This document shows, piece by piece, positions 33,622 to 43,171 of a DNA stretch of 64,000 bases (positions within the stretch are counted from its first letter, which is position 1; each line of letters opens with the position of its first letter). Location of the stretch: contig NZ_LIXI01000002.1 of the NCBI RefSeq assembly GCF_001905595.1, positions 124,001 to 188,000 of the forward strand. The letters are read 5' to 3'. The notes under the pieces are model-generated. The model saw only the letters and a list, made by a program, of their open reading frames with translations. It had not been told where the DNA came from and made no database searches. The translations under genes and the position numbers were made by a program. The stretch comes from Streptomyces sp. CB00316. Its GTDB lineage: Bacteria; Actinomycetota; Actinomycetes; Streptomycetales; Streptomycetaceae.

Positions 33622-34521
33622 CTAACTCGTGGCCAGCAGTCCGTCGGCCAGGCCGATGATCACCGGAGCCACCCCGACCGCCAGGAAGGCGGGGAGGAAG
33701 CACAGTCCGACCGGCGCAGTGATCAGGACCCCTGCCCGCTGAGCGCGAGCCACAGCGGCACCGGCCTGCTCGGCGCGCATCGCTTCGGCCAGCCTGGAGA
33801 CCGGCTCCGCCGCCGGGGCCCCGGTCGATCCGGCCCGGTGCAGACAGCGGGCCAGAGGTCCGGCGCCCGTTATCTCGCCGAGCCGCCCCCACGCCTCGGC
33901 GGGCTCCCCGCCTAGGCGGATCTCGGCAGCGACTCGGGCCAGCCGGTCGCCGACCGGGCCACCGATGGACTCACCGACCGCCTCCGCCGCCTCGCGGGGC
34001 CCGGCACCGACGGCGACGCAAGCCGCCAGCAGATCGGCGGCCAGAGGGAGCTGTCCGGCGATCGCGGCCCGCTCCTCACGGGACTCGCCAGGAACGGAGC
34101 GGGGCCGGGACCGCTGCCATCGCCACGTCCCGTACGCCGCTGCCGCACCGCCGGCACACCCCATCAGGCCGCCGACCAGAAACCATCCGGTCAGCCAGGC
34201 ACCGGCCGGAGCGGCCCACCGCAAGACACCGGCGCGAGCCCCGGAATCGGCCCCGGCACCACTGACCGTCCGGGCACCACCCTCCGTCCGGACACCTTCC
34301 CCACCCGTCCTGCCTCCGCCGCCCTTCCAGGCCCGCACCACCGCCGTCCGGGACCACCAGCCGGTTCCCAGGGCCGGTGCGGCCTTCAGCAGCAGTGCGC
34401 CCCGGCCACGCACCATCCGGCTCCGGTGCCCCGCGGCCACAGCGAGCGCCAATTGCGCCGCGGCCCCCGACAGCGCCCCCAGCATCCCCAGGCTGTGGAG
34501 AACTTCTCCCGTCGCGCTCAT
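33622..34521 (-). CDS. tadC: Type II secretion F-family membrane protein (TadC)
   Basis: This 299-residue polytopic protein has one long N-terminal hydrophobic stretch, an Arg/Gly-rich loop, then the T2SF domain (QLPLAADLLAACVAVGAGPREAAEAV) and a final pair of helices (LITAPVGLCFLPAFLAVGVAPVI). It forms the inner-membrane platform of the Tad pilus with TadB. The ATG at 34521 overlaps the tadB stop by 4 bp. Confidence 0.85.
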   Translation of the reverse strand: MSATGEVLHSLGMLGALSGAAAQLALAVAAGHRSRMVRGRGALLLKAAPALGTGWWSRTAVVRAWKGGGGRTGGEGVRTEGGARTVSGAGADSGARAGVLRWAAPAGAWLTGWFLVGGLMGCAGGAAAAYGTWRWQRSRPRSVPGESREERAAIAGQLPLAADLLAACVAVGAGPREAAEAVGESIGGPVGDRLARVAAEIRLGGEPAEAWGRLGEITGAGPLARCLHRAGSTGAPAAEPVSRLAEAMRAEQAGAAVARAQRAGVLITAPVGLCFLPAFLAVGVAPVIIGLADGLLATS

Positions 34522-35432
34522 GGCGCCTCCCCTCCCCGCACGATCCGGCAAGCCCAGAGCAGTCCGGCCGCCTCCAGGAGGCCCCCCACCGCCAGGCAGA
34601 ACAGCCCGCCCGACGTGTGGAGCAGCACCCGCAGCGGATCGGCTCCCAGCGCGGCGCCCATCCCCAGACCCGCCACCGGCAGCAGCGCCAGGACCACGAC
34701 GGTCGACCATGCTCCCGCCAACTGGGCCCGCAGCTCCTCCCGTCTTCGCCGGTCGGCTCGTAACGCCGTTTCAAGACGGTCCAGGCCCGCCACGAGACCG
34801 GCTCCGCCGTCCACCGCCACCTGCCAGCACGCGGCCATCCCGGACAGGCCCCCCAGCCCCGGCCCGGCCGCAGCCTGCCGCAACGCCTCGGGCACGTCTC
34901 CCCCGAAGCGCGCGGCCGCGAGCACAGCGGCCTCCGCGTCCCCGAGCCACGCACCGCCGCCCGGCCCGCCTCCGACCGGCGGCACCCCCTCCGCGGCGCA
35001 CTCCCTCAGCCCGGCCAACAGCGCCAGGCCCGGCTCCTGGCCGGCCCGCAGCTCCCCGACCACGGCCGCGCACAACGCCGCCACCGAGTCCGCCGCCCGC
35101 TCGCGCTGCCGTCGCCGGGCACGACCCCGCACCCACCTCCGTACCAACGGCACCGCCACGGCTCCGGCGATCAGCGGCAGCACCGAAGCCCCCAGGACGG
35201 CCAGCAGCACCGCCACCGGAACGCACCACCACTCGCGCCGCTCCACAGCCAGCTGCCGGACCTTGATCAGGAACGGCCACGATCGCCACGCCCGCCACGG
35301 CTCGGCCGGACCGTCCACGAACAGGACCCGCGCCCGTCGGGCCCCGGTCTCCCGCGTCGCGACCAGCCACACGGCCGCGCCCGCGCAGAGGGCCGCCGCA
35401 TGCGCCGCATACCCCGCGGCTCCCCCCGTCAC
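34518..35432 (-). CDS. tadB: Type II secretion F-family membrane protein (TadB)
   Basis: This 304-residue platform protein has N-terminal helices, a central pair (VPVAVLLAVLGASVLPLIAGAV), the T2SF region (ADSVAALCAAVVGELRAGQEPGLALLAGL) and C-terminal helices. The GTG start overlaps the tadA stop (GTGA), so coupling is very tight. It works with TadA and TadC in pilus extrusion. Confidence 0.86.
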   Translation of the reverse strand: MTGGAAGYAAHAAALCAGAAVWLVATRETGARRARVLFVDGPAEPWRAWRSWPFLIKVRQLAVERREWWCVPVAVLLAVLGASVLPLIAGAVAVPLVRRWVRGRARRRQRERAADSVAALCAAVVGELRAGQEPGLALLAGLRECAAEGVPPVGGGPGGGAWLGDAEAAVLAAARFGGDVPEALRQAAAGPGLGGLSGMAACWQVAVDGGAGLVAGLDRLETALRADRRRREELRAQLAGAWSTVVVLALLPVAGLGMGAALGADPLRVLLHTSGGLFCLAVGGLLEAAGLLWACRIVRGGEAP

Positions 35433-36577
35433 AGCGCACCCCCGATCAGCGACTCCAGCCGTGCCCGGCCGGGCTCCGGGATGAACCCGTCCACGCCCCA
35501 GCTCAGCGCGGGCACCGTGAACACCAGCCCGGCCGCGTCCCGCTCCAGGACGTGCACGTCGGCGATCCGTCGCCGTCCGGCCCGGTCCCGTACGAGATGC
35601 ACGACCACCGAGAGCGCGGCCGCCAACTGGCTGTGCAGAGCCGTCCGGTCGAGGCCTGCGGCGGTCCCGAGCGCCTCCAGCCGGGCGGGCACGTGCTCGG
35701 CGGCGTTCGCGTGGACGGTGCCGCAGCCGCCCTCATGACCCGTGTTCAAAGCGGCCAGCAACTCCGTCACTTCGACACCTCTGACCTCTCCCACCACCAG
35801 CCGGTCGGGACGCATCCGCAGGGCCTGGCGCACCAGGTCGCGCAAGGTCACCCGGCCCGCGCCCTCCTGGTTGGCGGGGCGGGACTCCAGGCGCACCACA
35901 TGGGGGTGATCGGGACGCAGTTCGGCGGAGTCCTCGGCGAGCACGATCCGTTCGTCCGCACCGACTGCGCCCAGCATGCTGGCGAGGAGGGTCGTCTTGC
36001 CCGCCCCGGTACCGCCGCTGATCAGGTACGAGAGACGGGCCTCCACCATGGCCCGCAGGATCCGGTCGCCACCCGGCGGCACGGTCCCGGCCTCCACCAG
36101 CTCCGCCAGGGAGAAGGCTCGCGGGCGCACCACCCGCAGTGAGAGGCAGGTCGAGCCGACGGACACCGGGGGCAGCACGGCATGCATCCGCGTCCCGTCC
36201 GGCAGCCGCGCGTCCACCCATGGCCGGGCATCGTCCAGCCGTCTGCCCGCGACCGCGGCGAGCCGCTGGGCCAGCCGCCGAACCGCCGCCGCGTCCGGGA
36301 AGGTGATCCCCGTCAGCTGAAGCCCGCCGCCCCGGTCCACCCATACCCGGTCGGGCGCGGAGACCAGCACATCGGTCACCTCGGGGTCCGCGAGCAACGG
36401 CTCCAGCACGCCGGTCCCGACAAGTTCGCCACGCAGCTCGGCCGCGGCCCCGAGCACCTCGGCATCGCCCAGCAGCCGCCCCTGGGCCCGAAGCGCGGCC
36501 GCCACTCCGGCAGGTGTCGGCGCGTCACCACTGCGCGCCAGCCGTTGGCGCACGGCATTCAGGAGCGCATCGGTCAT
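35429..36577 (-). CDS. tadA: TadA/CpaF-type pilus assembly ATPase
   Basis: This 382-residue secretion ATPase has Walker [12 protein letters not shown] near residue 200, an Asp box with [12 protein letters not shown], a Walker B region [12 protein letters not shown], and a His box with [13 protein letters not shown]. It powers pilus assembly as a hexamer. ATG 36577 overlaps the stop of the CpaE-like gene by 4 bp. Confidence 0.93.
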   Translation of the reverse strand: MTDALLNAVRQRLARSGDAPTPAGVAAALRAQGRLLGDAEVLGAAAELRGELVGTGVLEPLLADPEVTDVLVSAPDRVWVDRGGGLQLTGITFPDAAAVRRLAQRLAAVAGRRLDDARPWVDARLPDGTRMHAVLPPVSVGSTCLSLRVVRPRAFSLAELVEAGTVPPGGDRILRAMVEARLSYLISGGTGAGKTTLLASMLGAVGADERIVLAEDSAELRPDHPHVVRLESRPANQEGAGRVTLRDLVRQALRMRPDRLVVGEVRGVEVTELLAALNTGHEGGCGTVHANAAEHVPARLEALGTAAGLDRTALHSQLAAALSVVVHLVRDRAGRRRIADVHVLERDAAGLVFTVPALSWGVDGFIPEPGRARLESLIGGAL

Positions 36578-37713
36578 GGTGCGCCTCCCCCTGCCGGAGC
36601 CGCGGCGGCACCGCGCTCCCCCGCTGCTGCCGCCGCCTGCTCCCAGAACTGCGCGCAGAAGCGGGCGAGCGGGCCGCGGGCGCTGCCGCCCGGTGGCGTT
36701 CCGGCGTCCTGGGCGGCCAGGAGGTCCGGCTCCGGAGGCAGTTCACCGACGAGCGGCAGGCCGATGGCCTGGGCGACCCAGCGCTCGTCCAGACCTGCCG
36801 CATACGGTCCCCGAGCCACCACCCTCACGTCGTCCAGCACCATGCGAACCATGGACGCCACGCGCTGTGCAGCCGCGACCGCCCTCAGTTCGCCCGGCAC
36901 CACCAGCAGGCCGAGGTCGAGCTGGGCCAGGGCTTCCGCGACGCCCTCGTCCACCCGGCGCGGCAGATCGACGACCACCACCCCGCCGAGCCGGCGCGCG
37001 GCAGCCAGGACCGCCCGCACAGCCTGCGGTGCGATGGCCACCTCGTCGTCACGGCCCCAGCTCAGCACCCGCAGCCCGTGGAGCGCGGGCAGGGAATCCT
37101 CCAGCGCCCCACCACCGAGGCGGCCCTTCGAGTGAGCGAAATCCGGCCACCGCATGCCCTCGGCCCGTTCTCCGCCGAGGAGGACGTCGATGCCTCCGCC
37201 CAAGGGGTCCGCGTCGATCAGCATCGTCCGCCGACCGGACCTCGCCGCACTGACGGCGAGGGCACAGGCCAGCGTCGATGCGCCGGAGCCGCCCCGTCCG
37301 CCGATCACCCCGACCGTGAGCGCCGGCCTGCCGACGCCCTCGGCCGCATTGGCGATCTGGTCGACGAGCCAGCCCTCCGAATCCGGCAGCCGCAACACGT
37401 ATTCGGCCCCGATCTCGACCGCCCGCCGCCAGACGTCCGGATCGTCCTGGTCCCGCCCGACCAGCATCACCCCCCGCCTGCGGGCAGCACCGCGGCACCG
37501 CGCGGCCGCGTCGTCGCCCACCAGGACCATAGGAGCCCGCTCCCAGCCACCCGGCCGCCCGGGCGGCCCGTGATGAACCTCCGGCTCCGCGCCGGCCGCC
37601 GCGCAGAGCCGCAGCAGATCATCGAGCAACTCCACGTCTTCCGTCACGATCAGCGGTCCGCCGTGTCGCCCTTCGGCGACCGTCAGCCCTTCTCGCGTGA
37701 GGGATCCAGCCAC
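36574..37713 (-). CDS. CpaE-like / septum-site-determining protein
   Basis: This 379-residue protein begins the tad operon. An N-terminal receiver-like domain is followed by a MinD/ParA-type domain. Its P-loop reads GVIGGRGGSGAST, with Arg and Ala where the two signature lysines of KGGxGKT should be, so ATP hydrolysis is questionable. VVVDLPRRVDEG stands for the switch region. Actinobacterial homologues are called Ssd and affect septation. GTG 37713 follows GGAG. It may position the Tad machine. Confidence 0.82.
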   Translation of the reverse strand: MAGSLTREGLTVAEGRHGGPLIVTEDVELLDDLLRLCAAAGAEPEVHHGPPGRPGGWERAPMVLVGDDAAARCRGAARRRGVMLVGRDQDDPDVWRRAVEIGAEYVLRLPDSEGWLVDQIANAAEGVGRPALTVGVIGGRGGSGASTLACALAVSAARSGRRTMLIDADPLGGGIDVLLGGERAEGMRWPDFAHSKGRLGGGALEDSLPALHGLRVLSWGRDDEVAIAPQAVRAVLAAARRLGGVVVVDLPRRVDEGVAEALAQLDLGLLVVPGELRAVAAAQRVASMVRMVLDDVRVVARGPYAAGLDERWVAQAIGLPLVGELPPEPDLLAAQDAGTPPGGSARGPLARFCAQFWEQAAAAAGERGAAAAPAGGGAP

Positions 37714-38215
37714 GATCTCCGCCCCTTCTCACTGCCCCTTCAGTGCGGTTCGCGGCGATCTCGGGCGTTTCCGAGATGCGCGATTCCGGTACCCGCGGAC
37801 TTCGCGGGAGGAATCAACGTGCAGCACCCCGGAAAAACATGTGGATCTTGCTCGAAAACTGTGGACAACTTCGGCGTTGTGAATATCTCCATCACCCGAA
37901 CCGGCGACTTCCGGAGCGCAGTCCTGCTGCTACACACTGTGACGAGGCGAGGCTCGCGGTCGACGCCTCGCACGAGCGGGCCCAGCAGGGTCCGGAAGGG
38001 AGGGAGGCATCGGGCCCGGATGTCAGAAATGCATCCGGACATGCGACGACCCCCGCCGGGGGGGAGAGCGGGGGTCGTCCCCACGGCCGACTCGGGGGGG
38101 GAGGAGCCGGACCGGGGTTGGCACGGTCGCGAACGATCCGTGACTTCCATGGTGTACCCGAGGGCCCTCTCAGGCAAACCCACGCGCCGGATTTTACGCC
38201 GAATGGCGGCCCCCT
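37714..38215. other. Divergent spacer with a strong hairpin, no gene
   Basis: This 500-bp interval between divergent genes holds no credible frame. It contains a DnaA-box-like TGTGGACAA at 37860. An exact 12-bp hairpin lies at 38045-38079, and a 7-bp hairpin at 38016-38038. A promoter for the HAD gene must lie in it; the AT-richer CGGATTTTACG near 38190 is a weak candidate. Confidence 0.5.
38045..38079. terminator. Hairpin in the leader of the HAD gene
   Basis: GACGACCCCCGC at 38045-38056 pairs exactly with GCGGGGGTCGTC at 38068-38079. It is about 135 bp before the HAD start, between divergent genes, where a terminator is not needed. An attenuator role is possible. Confidence 0.55.
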
Positions 38216-39061
38216 ATGCTCAGCGTTGTGGAAAACTGCTTCTCGCCGCGCACAGCAGCCTTCTTTGACCTGGACAAGACGGTCATTGCGAAGTCTTCGA
38301 CGCTGACCTTCAGCAAGTCCTTCTACCAAGGCGGACTGATCAACCGCCGTGCCGTACTGCGCACCGCGTACACACAGTTCGTGTTCCTGGCCGGGGGCGC
38401 CGATCACGAGCAGATGGAGAAGATGCGCGCCTACCTCTCCGCCCTCTGCAAAGGATGGAACGTCCAGCAGGTCAAGGAGATCGTCGCCGAGACCCTGCAC
38501 GACCTGATCGACCCGATCATCTACGACGAGGCAGCCACCCTCATCGAGGAACACCACACGGCCGGCCGCGACGTGGTCATCGTCTCGACCTCCGGCGCGG
38601 AGGTCGTCGAACCGATCGGCGAACTGCTGGGCGCCGACCGTGTCGTCGCCACGCGCATGGTCGTGGGCGACGACGGCTGCTTCACGGGAGAGATCGAGTA
38701 CTACGCCTACGGGCCGACCAAGGCAGAGGCGGTGAGGGCGCTCGCCGCCTCGGAGGGGTACGACCTTTCGCGCTGCTACGCCTACAGCGACTCGGCGACC
38801 GATGTGCCGATGCTGGAAGCGGTCGGCCACCCGCACGCCGTCAACCCCGATCGCGCGCTGCGCCGCGAAGCGACCCTTCGCGAGTGGCCGATTCTCGTCT
38901 TCAATCGCCCGGTCCGACTGAAGCAACGGCTTCCCGACTTCTCCATGCCGCCTCGTCCGGCACTCGTGGCCGCCGCCGCGGTCGGTGCCGCAGCCGTCAC
39001 CGCGGGGCTCGTCTGGTACGTCAGCCGTCGACGTACGCCCGGGGCGACACTGCCCGGCTGA
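38216..39061 (+). CDS. HAD-IB family hydrolase (SerB-like phosphatase)
   Basis: This 281-residue HAD-superfamily protein has motif I FFDLDKTVI (residues 16-24), motif II IVSTSG, and motif III/IV in CYAYSDSATDVPML. The C1-cap layout is that of SerB-like phosphatases and CicA. A C-terminal hydrophobic helix (AAAAVGAAAVTAGLVWYV) with RRR after it anchors it to the membrane. The substrate is not known. The start is ATG at 38216; an in-frame GTG lies four codons later. Confidence 0.9.
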   Translation: MLSVVENCFSPRTAAFFDLDKTVIAKSSTLTFSKSFYQGGLINRRAVLRTAYTQFVFLAGGADHEQMEKMRAYLSALCKGWNVQQVKEIVAETLHDLIDPIIYDEAATLIEEHHTAGRDVVIVSTSGAEVVEPIGELLGADRVVATRMVVGDDGCFTGEIEYYAYGPTKAEAVRALAASEGYDLSRCYAYSDSATDVPMLEAVGHPHAVNPDRALRREATLREWPILVFNRPVRLKQRLPDFSMPPRPALVAAAAVGAAAVTAGLVWYVSRRRTPGATLPG

Positions 39062-39530
39062 GGCGCTCCGCGACCGGAGAGGCCGAGCGGCCCGCGATAG
39101 ACGAAACCGAGCGCCCGCGACCGGGGGACGGAGCACCCGGCCCGCGGGCATCACCGCCCGGTTCGCCCTTGATTGAACGTAAAAGTAAAGAAGTACGGCC
39201 AGGGCTTTCCCTTCCCCCGGTCCTGGAGTACAAAGGACTCAACGGCCCGCGAGACCAAGGACATCCGTGAGGATGACCTGTAACGCAGTGACGGCCCCAC
39301 GGACCGAGCACGAAAGCCGAGTACCCACGCGACGTCGACCCGTCGATTACGGGCCAGCCGCACCAGGTGACGGGCAAAGTACCCGACCTGATGGGCAATT
39401 TACGAGGACGCTTGGTAACTGGGCGGACGTGCCAGCGGCGGTACCGCTTCCGGTACCGCCGCAACCCTTTTCGGGGTCGTTCCTTCGAAGCCGGACCGTT
39501 CCCGGACCCCCGCCGCCCCGGTGCGTACGC
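39062..39530. other. Intergenic region, no convincing gene
   Basis: These 470 bp separate the convergent HAD and Fic-like genes. Frames present look like shadows. The segment has a locally AT-richer stretch around 39170-39240 and ends in the terminator at 39435-39462. Confidence 0.5.
39435..39462. terminator. Bidirectional terminator
   Basis: GCGGCGGTACCG at 39435-39446 pairs exactly with CGGTACCGCCGC at 39451-39462 around CTTC. AACCCTTTT follows on the plus strand. It serves the convergent HAD and Fic-like genes. Confidence 0.8.
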
Positions 39531-40355
39531 CTACGCCGCGCCGCGCTGGAGGGCCTCGCAGACCGCCGTCGACTCGCGGACGCCCAGCTCCACCGAGCGC
39601 CCGCAGTGCGCGATCCACGCGGCCAGGCCTTCGGGGGTACCCGTCGTATAGCCCTCGAACGCCGCGACGTACGCCGCGCGCCCCTGTTCCGCATGACCCA
39701 CCTCGGCCGGGCAGATGGACTTCGGGTCCAGTCCGCTGCCGATCAGCACGATGCGCTCGGCGGTCCGCGCCACCAGACCGTTGTGCGAGCCGAAGGGGCG
39801 CAGCGCCAGCAGTTCGCCATGGACCACCGCGGCCGTCACCAGGGCCGGGGCCGCGGTGCCCGCGATGATCAACTGCGACAGCCCTTCGAGCCGTCCGGCC
39901 ACCTCGTCGGCGCCGGGGAGCGGCGCCTCGATCAGCGGCTCGTCGACGGACTCCCCGGCCAGCCGCGGGCGGCCGACCGCGTCGTCGGGCGCTGCCCCGC
40001 CGGCCGCCACCAGGTGCAGCCGGGCCAGCACCCGCAGCGGCGACTGCCGCCAGATGGAGAGCAGTTGCCCGGCCTCCGCGGTGAGCCTCAGCGCGGCTCC
40101 GACCGTGCGCGCCTCGCCCTCACCGCTGAAGTCGGTGCGCCGGCGCACCTCCTCCAGGTTCCAGTCGGCACCGGCGAGCGCCGCCGAACCCCGGGAACCC
40201 CGCAGCGCGGCCTCGGCCGTGACCTCGTTGCTGCGGCGGCGCATGACGCGGTGACCGTAGACCCGGTCCACGGCCTTGCGTACGGAGTCCACGGCATCGG
40301 GCACTCCGGGCAGGGAACCGAGCGTGGCGAGCGGGTCTGAGGCAGTCGTACTCAT
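39531..40355 (-). CDS. Fic-like protein with degenerate active site
   Basis: This 274-residue protein is mostly helical. Near residue 190 it has LRPFGSHNGLVARTAER, which lines up with the Fic motif HPFx(D/E)GNGRxxR. The catalytic His is replaced by Arg and most nucleotide-binding residues are changed, so AMP-transfer activity is unlikely. Streptomyces homologues are often labelled oxidoreductase without basis I can see. It is divergent from the ATPase at 40458. Confidence 0.6.
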   Translation of the reverse strand: MSTTASDPLATLGSLPGVPDAVDSVRKAVDRVYGHRVMRRRSNEVTAEAALRGSRGSAALAGADWNLEEVRRRTDFSGEGEARTVGAALRLTAEAGQLLSIWRQSPLRVLARLHLVAAGGAAPDDAVGRPRLAGESVDEPLIEAPLPGADEVAGRLEGLSQLIIAGTAAPALVTAAVVHGELLALRPFGSHNGLVARTAERIVLIGSGLDPKSICPAEVGHAEQGRAAYVAAFEGYTTGTPEGLAAWIAHCGRSVELGVRESTAVCEALQRGAA

Positions 40356-40457
40356 AAGTAGCGAGGCTACGCGCCCCCTACACCCGGACCACCCTCAAGT
40401 GGCCATCTTCACGAACATCGACAGCGCAGTGCGATCGACCCGCTACCCTAGGTGAAC

Positions 40458-41453
40458 ATGAAGATCGCTTTCGTCGGGAAGGGCGGCAGCGGTAAGACCA
40501 CGCTGTCCTCGCTCTTCATCCGCCACCTCGCCGCCAACGAAGCCCACGTCATCGCCGTCGACGCCGACATCAACCAGCATCTGGGCGCCGCCCTCGGCCT
40601 CGACGAGGCGGAGGCGGCCGTGCTGCCCGCCATGGGTGCGCACCTGCCCCTCATCAAGGACTACCTGCGCGGCACCAATCCCCGGATCGCCTCCGCCGAA
40701 ACGATGATCAAGACGACTCCGCCCGGCGAGGGCTCACGGCTGCTGCGGGTCTGCGAGGACAACCCGGTCTTCGACGCCTGTGCGCGTACGGTCCGGCTCG
40801 ACGACGGGGACATCCGGCTGATGGCCACCGGCCCGTTCACGGAGTCCGACCTCGGGGTGGCCTGCTACCACTCCAAGGTCGGGGCCGTCGAGCTCTGCCT
40901 CAACCACCTGGTCGACGGCCCGGACGAGTACGTCGTGGTGGACATGACGGCGGGGTCGGACTCGTTCGCCTCGGGGATGTTCACACGCTTCGACATGACG
41001 TTCCTGGTCGCGGAGCCGACTCGCAAGGGGGTGTCGGTGTACCGCCAGTACAAGGAGTACGCACGGAACTTCGGCGTCGCGCTGAAAGTCGTCGGCAACA
41101 AGGTGCAGGGGCCGGACGACCTGGACTTCCTGCGCGCGGAGGTCGGCGACGACCTGTTGATCGGGGTGGGTCAGTCCGACTGGGTACGGTCCATGGAGAA
41201 GGGGCGGCCGTCCCGGTTCGAGCTCCTGGAGGCGGACAACCGGATGGCCCTGCAGGCCCTCCAGGACGCCGCCGAGGACTCGTACGGGCTGCGCGACTGG
41301 GAGCGCTACACCCGGCAGATGGTGCACTTCCACCTGAAGAACGCGGAGAGCTGGGGCAACGAGAAGACGGGCGCCGATCTGGCCGCCCAGGTCGACCCCT
41401 CCTTCGTGCTCGGTGAGCGGCGGGCCGGAGCGGGCGTCCCGGCGCCCGCCTGA
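40458..41453 (+). CDS. CooC-type ATP/GTP-binding protein
   Basis: This 331-residue SIMIBI-class NTPase has a deviant Walker A GKGGSGKTT at residues 7-15. VDADINQHLGAAL follows at about 36-48 and VVVDMTAGSDSFASG near residue 160. It resembles CooC, which inserts nickel into CO dehydrogenase, but no nickel enzyme is nearby. The role in Streptomyces is unknown. ATG 40458 follows AGGTGAAC; a GTG two codons earlier is possible. Confidence 0.85.
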   Translation: MKIAFVGKGGSGKTTLSSLFIRHLAANEAHVIAVDADINQHLGAALGLDEAEAAVLPAMGAHLPLIKDYLRGTNPRIASAETMIKTTPPGEGSRLLRVCEDNPVFDACARTVRLDDGDIRLMATGPFTESDLGVACYHSKVGAVELCLNHLVDGPDEYVVVDMTAGSDSFASGMFTRFDMTFLVAEPTRKGVSVYRQYKEYARNFGVALKVVGNKVQGPDDLDFLRAEVGDDLLIGVGQSDWVRSMEKGRPSRFELLEADNRMALQALQDAAEDSYGLRDWERYTRQMVHFHLKNAESWGNEKTGADLAAQVDPSFVLGERRAGAGVPAPA

Positions 41454-41550
41454 CCCGCCGAGCCCGCACCCGGCCACCCACGGCGCCACGATCGAGCCGC
41501 GCCGCCCCCATCACTCCGGCCACGTTCGACCGGGGTGACGGGAAGGGGTG

Positions 41551-42885
41551 CTAGCCGGCGTCCCCGGCCGCCGGCTCTCCGGCCTCCGGGCCCGCCGCCT
41601 TGCCCTTCTCGGCCTTCGGGGCGGCGGCGGCCTGGGCGCCGAGGTAGGTCTTCCACCCTTCCTTGGGCGCCTCACCGACGCCGAGCGTGGCGAGCTTGGC
41701 CAGCGCCTGCGGGTCCTGCGCGTCCAGCCAGTCCGCCAGCTGCCGGAAGGAGACGCAGCGGACCTCTTCCTTGGTGCACACCTTCGCGATGGTCTCCTCG
41801 ATGGCGCGCATGTAGGTGCCGCCGTTCCAGGACTCGAAGTGGTTGCCGATGATCAGCGGCGCCCGGTTGCCGTTGTACGAGCGGTCGAAGGCCTGGAGCA
41901 GGCCGTCGCGCATCTGGTTGCCCCAGTACTCGTGCTGGGAGGGGTCGCCCTGGGTCGTCGTACCGGACTGGTTGACCATGAAGTTGTAGTCCATCGAGAG
42001 CGTCTCGAAGGCGCGGCCGGGCATCGGGACGAGCTGGAGCGGGATGTCCCAGACGCCGTTCTTCTTCTTGGGCCAGACCTGGTTGCCGACGCCGCTGGAG
42101 TCGTAGCGGAAGCCCATGTCGCGGGCCGCGGCGACCATGTTCTTCTGCCCTTCGAGGCAGGGGGTGCGGGCGCCGATCAGTTCCTGGTCGTAGTCGAAGG
42201 GGAGCGGGGCCTCGCCCTTCAGCTCCGGAGCGTTGGTCTTCCAGTTCTTGACGAAAGCTTTCGCCTGACTGATCTCGCTCTTCCACTCCTCGACCGACCA
42301 GGTGCCCACACCGCCGTCCGGGCCGCAGAAGTGGCCGTTGAAGTGGGTGCCGATCTCATTGCCGTCCTTCCAGGCGGCGCGCATCTCGGCGAGGGTATTG
42401 CGAATGCCCTCGGTGTCGTTGAAGCCGATGTCGGAACGGCCCGCCGAGTGCTGCGGCGGAGCGTAGAGGGATCGTTTCTCCTCAGGCAGGAGATACACAC
42501 CGCTGAGGAAGTACGTCATGGTGGCGTTGTATTTCTTGGCGACGCCACGGAAGTGCGAGAAGAGCTTCTGGCTGTCCTCTCCGGCACCGTCCCAGGAGAA
42601 CACCACGAACTGCGGGGGCTTCTGACCCGGCGCCAGGCGCTGGGCGGCCGACAGCTTCGGCTGGGCCCCGGTGAAGGCGGTGGAACCGTCGCCGATGAGC
42701 TTGACGGCGCTCTTCGGGGCGGCCTGCGGAGCGTTCTCCTTCGCGCCGTGGGCCCCCTTCTCCGCGCCGGCACCCGTCCCGCCGGGCTCGGAACCTCCGG
42801 AGCCCGCACCGGAACAGCCCGCGAGTACGGCGACCAGCGCCGCGGTCATGACGCCCGAGGCGATCCTCTTCGTGGCGGCCATCAT
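41551..42885 (-). CDS. Polysaccharide-deacetylase-like lipoprotein
   Basis: This 444-residue lipoprotein has signal and lipobox VAVLAGC, then a Gly/Ala-rich linker. The (alpha/beta)-barrel resembles the NodB family: FSWDGAGED holds the likely metal Asp, and GTHFNGHFCG the H-x3-H pair. This would remove acetyl groups from a cell-wall or surface glycan. The C terminus is Ala/Glu-rich. ATG 42885 has GAGG eight bases upstream. It is preceded by an unusually AT-rich promoter region. Confidence 0.8.
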   Translation of the reverse strand: MMAATKRIASGVMTAALVAVLAGCSGAGSGGSEPGGTGAGAEKGAHGAKENAPQAAPKSAVKLIGDGSTAFTGAQPKLSAAQRLAPGQKPPQFVVFSWDGAGEDSQKLFSHFRGVAKKYNATMTYFLSGVYLLPEEKRSLYAPPQHSAGRSDIGFNDTEGIRNTLAEMRAAWKDGNEIGTHFNGHFCGPDGGVGTWSVEEWKSEISQAKAFVKNWKTNAPELKGEAPLPFDYDQELIGARTPCLEGQKNMVAAARDMGFRYDSSGVGNQVWPKKKNGVWDIPLQLVPMPGRAFETLSMDYNFMVNQSGTTTQGDPSQHEYWGNQMRDGLLQAFDRSYNGNRAPLIIGNHFESWNGGTYMRAIEETIAKVCTKEEVRCVSFRQLADWLDAQDPQALAKLATLGVGEAPKEGWKTYLGAQAAAAPKAEKGKAAGPEAGEPAAGDAG

Positions 42886-42976
42886 CCGCCCACCCTCTTC
42901 CTTGCAGGTCATTTGCGTTGAGTGCCGACGCGGCGCGGCCAAACTCGCACGGGACCCCGCGAGGCAGAGAGCGACA

Positions 42977-43100
42977 TACCGAATGAAAAGCTGCCTATTC
43001 ACTTGAATGAGTGACTAGTTGGTCTAAATGCCCTGAATGCGAGATGCCAAGCTTTACTCTCCATTACCATTCTTTTACTGAGCGTTGAGAAATTCCGCCC
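42977..43100. promoter_or_regulatory. AT-rich divergent promoter region
   Basis: This stretch is markedly less GC-rich than its surroundings (for example CATTACCATTCTTTTACTG near 43060). It includes TTGGTCTAAATGCC at 43019-43032, half of which resembles a DasR operator. It lies between the deacetylase gene and the SulP remnant. Confidence 0.4.
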
Positions 43101-43171
43101 CTGCACTCCGTGGCTAACGGCCGCGTCCCCCATGCCCTCGCGACCGCGCTGACTCCGCAGGAGACGGGAAC

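Noticed and set aside
37840-37868. DnaA-box-like TGTGGACAA with a nearby partial copy
   Set aside because: One exact 9-mer and a weak neighbour are not enough for a DnaA-binding cluster or origin.
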